64,000 nt of DNA, taken from Yeosuana aromativorans. Its GTDB lineage: Bacteria; Bacteroidota; Bacteroidia; Flavobacteriales; Flavobacteriaceae. How positions within the stretch are numbered: the first letter of the stretch is position 1; the number at the start of each line of letters is the position of its first letter. The notes under the pieces are model-generated. The model saw nothing but the letters and a program-made list of their open reading frames with translations, made no database searches and had not been told where the DNA came from. Position numbers and translations under genes: made by a program. Shown here one piece after another: positions 62,185-64,000 of the stretch. The stretch is from contig NZ_BMNR01000006.1 in NCBI RefSeq assembly GCF_014646655.1, positions 1 to 64,000 of the forward strand, written 5' to 3'.

Positions 62185-64000
62185 ATGTCTGAAGAAAGAA
62201 AATCACTCAATTTTATTGAGCAAATTATAGAAGAAGATTTAGCCAACGGAATGAAAACAAACGACCTGCGTTTTCGTTTTCCGCCAGAACCTAACGGATA
62301 TTTGCATATTGGGCACACCAAAGCCATTGGTATCAGTTTTGGTTTGGGTGAAAAATACAATGCTCCGGTTAATCTTCGTTTTGATGACACCAATCCAGCA
62401 AAAGAAGAACAAGAATATGTTGATGCCATAAAAAAGGATATTGCGTGGTTAGGGTATTCTTGGGACAAGGAATTGTATTCTTCAGATTATTTTCAGCAGC
62501 TCTTTGATTGGGCCGTTATGTTGATTAAACAAGGAAAAGCATATGTGGATTCACAATCGTCTGATGCGATGGCTGAGCAAAAAGGCACACCAACCCAACC
62601 TGGTGTTGACGGGCCTTACAGAAATAGAAGCGTAGCCGAAAACCTTGATTTGTTCATGCGCATGAAAAATGGTGAGTTTGAGGAAGGTGCCCATATTCTT
62701 CGCGCCAAAATTGATATGCAACACCCCAATATGTTGATGCGCGATCCTATTATGTATCGCATCATAAAAAAACATCACCATAGAACGGCTGATACTTGGT
62801 GCATATACCCAATGTATGACTGGACACATGGGGAAAGTGATTATATAGAGTCTATTTCGCATTCATTGTGTTCGTTGGAATTTAAACCGCACAGAGAGCT
62901 TTACGATTGGTTTTTAGACCAAGTTGTACAAGCAGGAAACATAAGACCTAAACAACGAGAGTTTGCGCGTTTAAACTTAAGCTATACCATTATGAGTAAG
63001 CGTAAGTTGTTACAACTGGTTGAAGATAGAATTGTAACTGGTTGGGATGATCCTAGGATGCCAACCATTTCGGGATTGAGACGTAGAGGCTATACACCAG
63101 CAGCCATTAGAAAATTTGTGGAAACCGTAGGTGTTGCCAAACGCGATAATGTGATTGACGTGTCGTTGTTGGAATTTTGTATTCGAGAGGATTTAAACAA
63201 ATCCGCACCACGGGTTATGGCTGTTTTAGATCCGGTAAAACTGGTTATTACCAATTATCCTGAGGATAAGGAAGAATGGCTTGAAGCAGAGAACAATCAA
63301 GAAGATGAAAGCGCCGGTTTTAGAGAAGTACCTTTTTCAAAGTATCTGTACATTGAAAGAGACGATTTTAAAGAACAAGCCAACAGCAAATACTTTAGAT
63401 TGACTTTAGGTAAAGAAGTCCGCCTTAAAAACGCTTATATCATCAAAGGTGAATCTGTTGTTAAGGATGCTTCGGGAACTATTATGGAAATCCATTGTAC
63501 CTATGATGAAGCTAGTTTAAGTGGAAGCGGAACGGAAGCCAGTTTACGCAAAGTAAAAGGAACGCTCCATTGGGTATCTATAAAACATGCGCTTAAAGCA
63601 GAAGTAAGAGAGTATGACCGGTTGTTCATGGATGAAGCACCAGATGGCCATCAAGACAAAGACTTTATGGAATTCCTCAATCCAGAATCCTTAAAAATTG
63701 TTGAAGCTTATGTAGAGCCTAGCTTAGCAACTGTTAAAGTAGGAGAGCGGTTTCAGTTCCAACGGATAGGCTATTTTAATGTTGATGATGATTTTACACC
63801 CAATCATTTGGTCTTTAATAAAACGGTTGGCTTACGTGATTCTTGGGCAAAACAAGAACCTACAAACCAAGCGCCAAACAATCAGAAGCAATCAAACCAA
63901 ACGGAACGTAAGGCTATTGATATAATTCAGCAACTGGGAAAAAAATATACCAATCTTCCTGAAGCTAAACAAATCAAGGTTAAGGCAGAGATACAAAAGC
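62185..64000 (+). CDS. glnS: Glutaminyl-tRNA synthetase (3' end outside window)
   Basis: The frame is open from the ATG at 62185 to the window end, giving 605 codons. Class I motifs are PPEPNGYLHIGHTKA (HIGH) and TIMSKRKL (KMSKS equivalent), with GlnRS-specific DDTNPAKEEQEYVD, YDWTHGESDYIESISHSLC and YPMYDW. The two-part anticodon-binding beta-barrel follows and ends near residue 555 (VGLRDSW). A Gln/Asn-rich linker and a Lys-rich tail (RKAIDIIQQLGKKYTNLPEA) then run to the edge, as in GlnRS proteins with a C-terminal YqeY-like domain. The presence of GlnRS indicates direct charging of tRNA-Gln. Confidence 0.96.
   Translation, partial: MSEERKSLNFIEQIIEEDLANGMKTNDLRFRFPPEPNGYLHIGHTKAIGISFGLGEKYNAPVNLRFDDTNPAKEEQEYVDAIKKDIAWLGYSWDKELYSSDYFQQLFDWAVMLIKQGKAYVDSQSSDAMAEQKGTPTQPGVDGPYRNRSVAENLDLFMRMKNGEFEEGAHILRAKIDMQHPNMLMRDPIMYRIIKKHHHRTADTWCIYPMYDWTHGESDYIESISHSLCSLEFKPHRELYDWFLDQVVQAGNIRPKQREFARLNLSYTIMSKRKLLQLVEDRIVTGWDDPRMPTISGLRRRGYTPAAIRKFVETVGVAKRDNVIDVSLLEFCIREDLNKSAPRVMAVLDPVKLVITNYPEDKEEWLEAENNQEDESAGFREVPFSKYLYIERDDFKEQANSKYFRLTLGKEVRLKNAYIIKGESVVKDASGTIMEIHCTYDEASLSGSGTEASLRKVKGTLHWVSIKHALKAEVREYDRLFMDEAPDGHQDKDFMEFLNPESLKIVEAYVEPSLATVKVGERFQFQRIGYFNVDDDFTPNHLVFNKTVGLRDSWAKQEPTNQAPNNQKQSNQTERKAIDIIQQLGKKYTNLPEAKQIKVKAEIQK

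Noticed and set aside
1-64000. CRISPR arrays, prophage, insertion sequences or integrative elements
   Set aside because: I found no regular spaced repeats, transposase or integrase frames, or terminal inverted repeats with target duplications.

Overview
The window looks like a chromosomal piece of a marine or soil Flavobacteriaceae genome (phylum Bacteroidota). It is AT-rich, start codons lack Shine-Dalgarno sequences, and promoters where visible are of the TTG-N18-TAnnTTTG type. It carries a SusC/SusD pair, many lipoproteins, and type IX secretion sorting domains of both type A and type B. Neither end is a natural boundary: a glucosamine-6-phosphate deaminase is cut at base 1 and a glutaminyl-tRNA synthetase is cut at base 64000.

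Region 1 (1-22015) is one coherent locus that I read as a polysaccharide-utilization-like system for peptidoglycan sugars, above all N-acetylmuramic acid (MurNAc). A nine-gene leftward operon runs SusC, SusD, a DUF1343/GH171 (NamZ-type) muramidase, a sodium:solute symporter, a DUF6259 lipoprotein, MurQ, a NagZ-type GH3 hexosaminidase, a FAD/Fe-S D-lactate-dehydrogenase-like oxidase and NagB. A rightward set runs a DeoR-family regulator, a DUF1343 lipoprotein, an SDR oxidoreductase, a second DUF1343 lipoprotein and a DUF187 (DigH/YngK-like) lipoprotein. The 540-bp divergent control region holds five AAAACGCA-like half-sites, likely operators of the DeoR protein. The notable link is that MurQ releases D-lactate from MurNAc-6-phosphate, and a D-lactate-dehydrogenase-like enzyme sits two genes downstream of it. 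No MurNAc kinase or NagA is visible.

Region 2 (22072-28633) is housekeeping: a CAU-anticodon tRNA with Ile2-type features, methylmalonyl-CoA epimerase, RbfA, a LolC/E-type permease, DusB, a T9SS-exported beta-propeller-like protein and LepA.

Region 3 (28634-39548) is an alpha-glucan operon: a short GT4 glycogen synthase of the GlgM type, GlgC, GlgE, a Pep2-type maltokinase, GlgB and a GH31 alpha-glucosidase. This gives a GlgE route to glycogen with no trehalose synthase present.

Region 4 (39568-55859) holds two divergent cation/proton antiporters with RCK domains, an MBL-fold hydrolase, three secreted peptidases (S8, M1, S41), an ACC-synthase-like aminotransferase, RnpA with a CtpA-type S41 protease, a double-OmpA-domain protein, a leucine-rich-repeat protein with a type B T9SS domain and an ElaA-type acetyltransferase.

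Region 5 (55887-64000) carries a CDF metal exporter with RpiB, a 626-bp AT-rich gap, RNase R, a DUF2807 protein, a LysE-type exporter, tRNA-Cys with a textbook Bacteroidota promoter, and FolB divergent from GlnS. All identifications rest on reading the translations and motifs; no database search was run.
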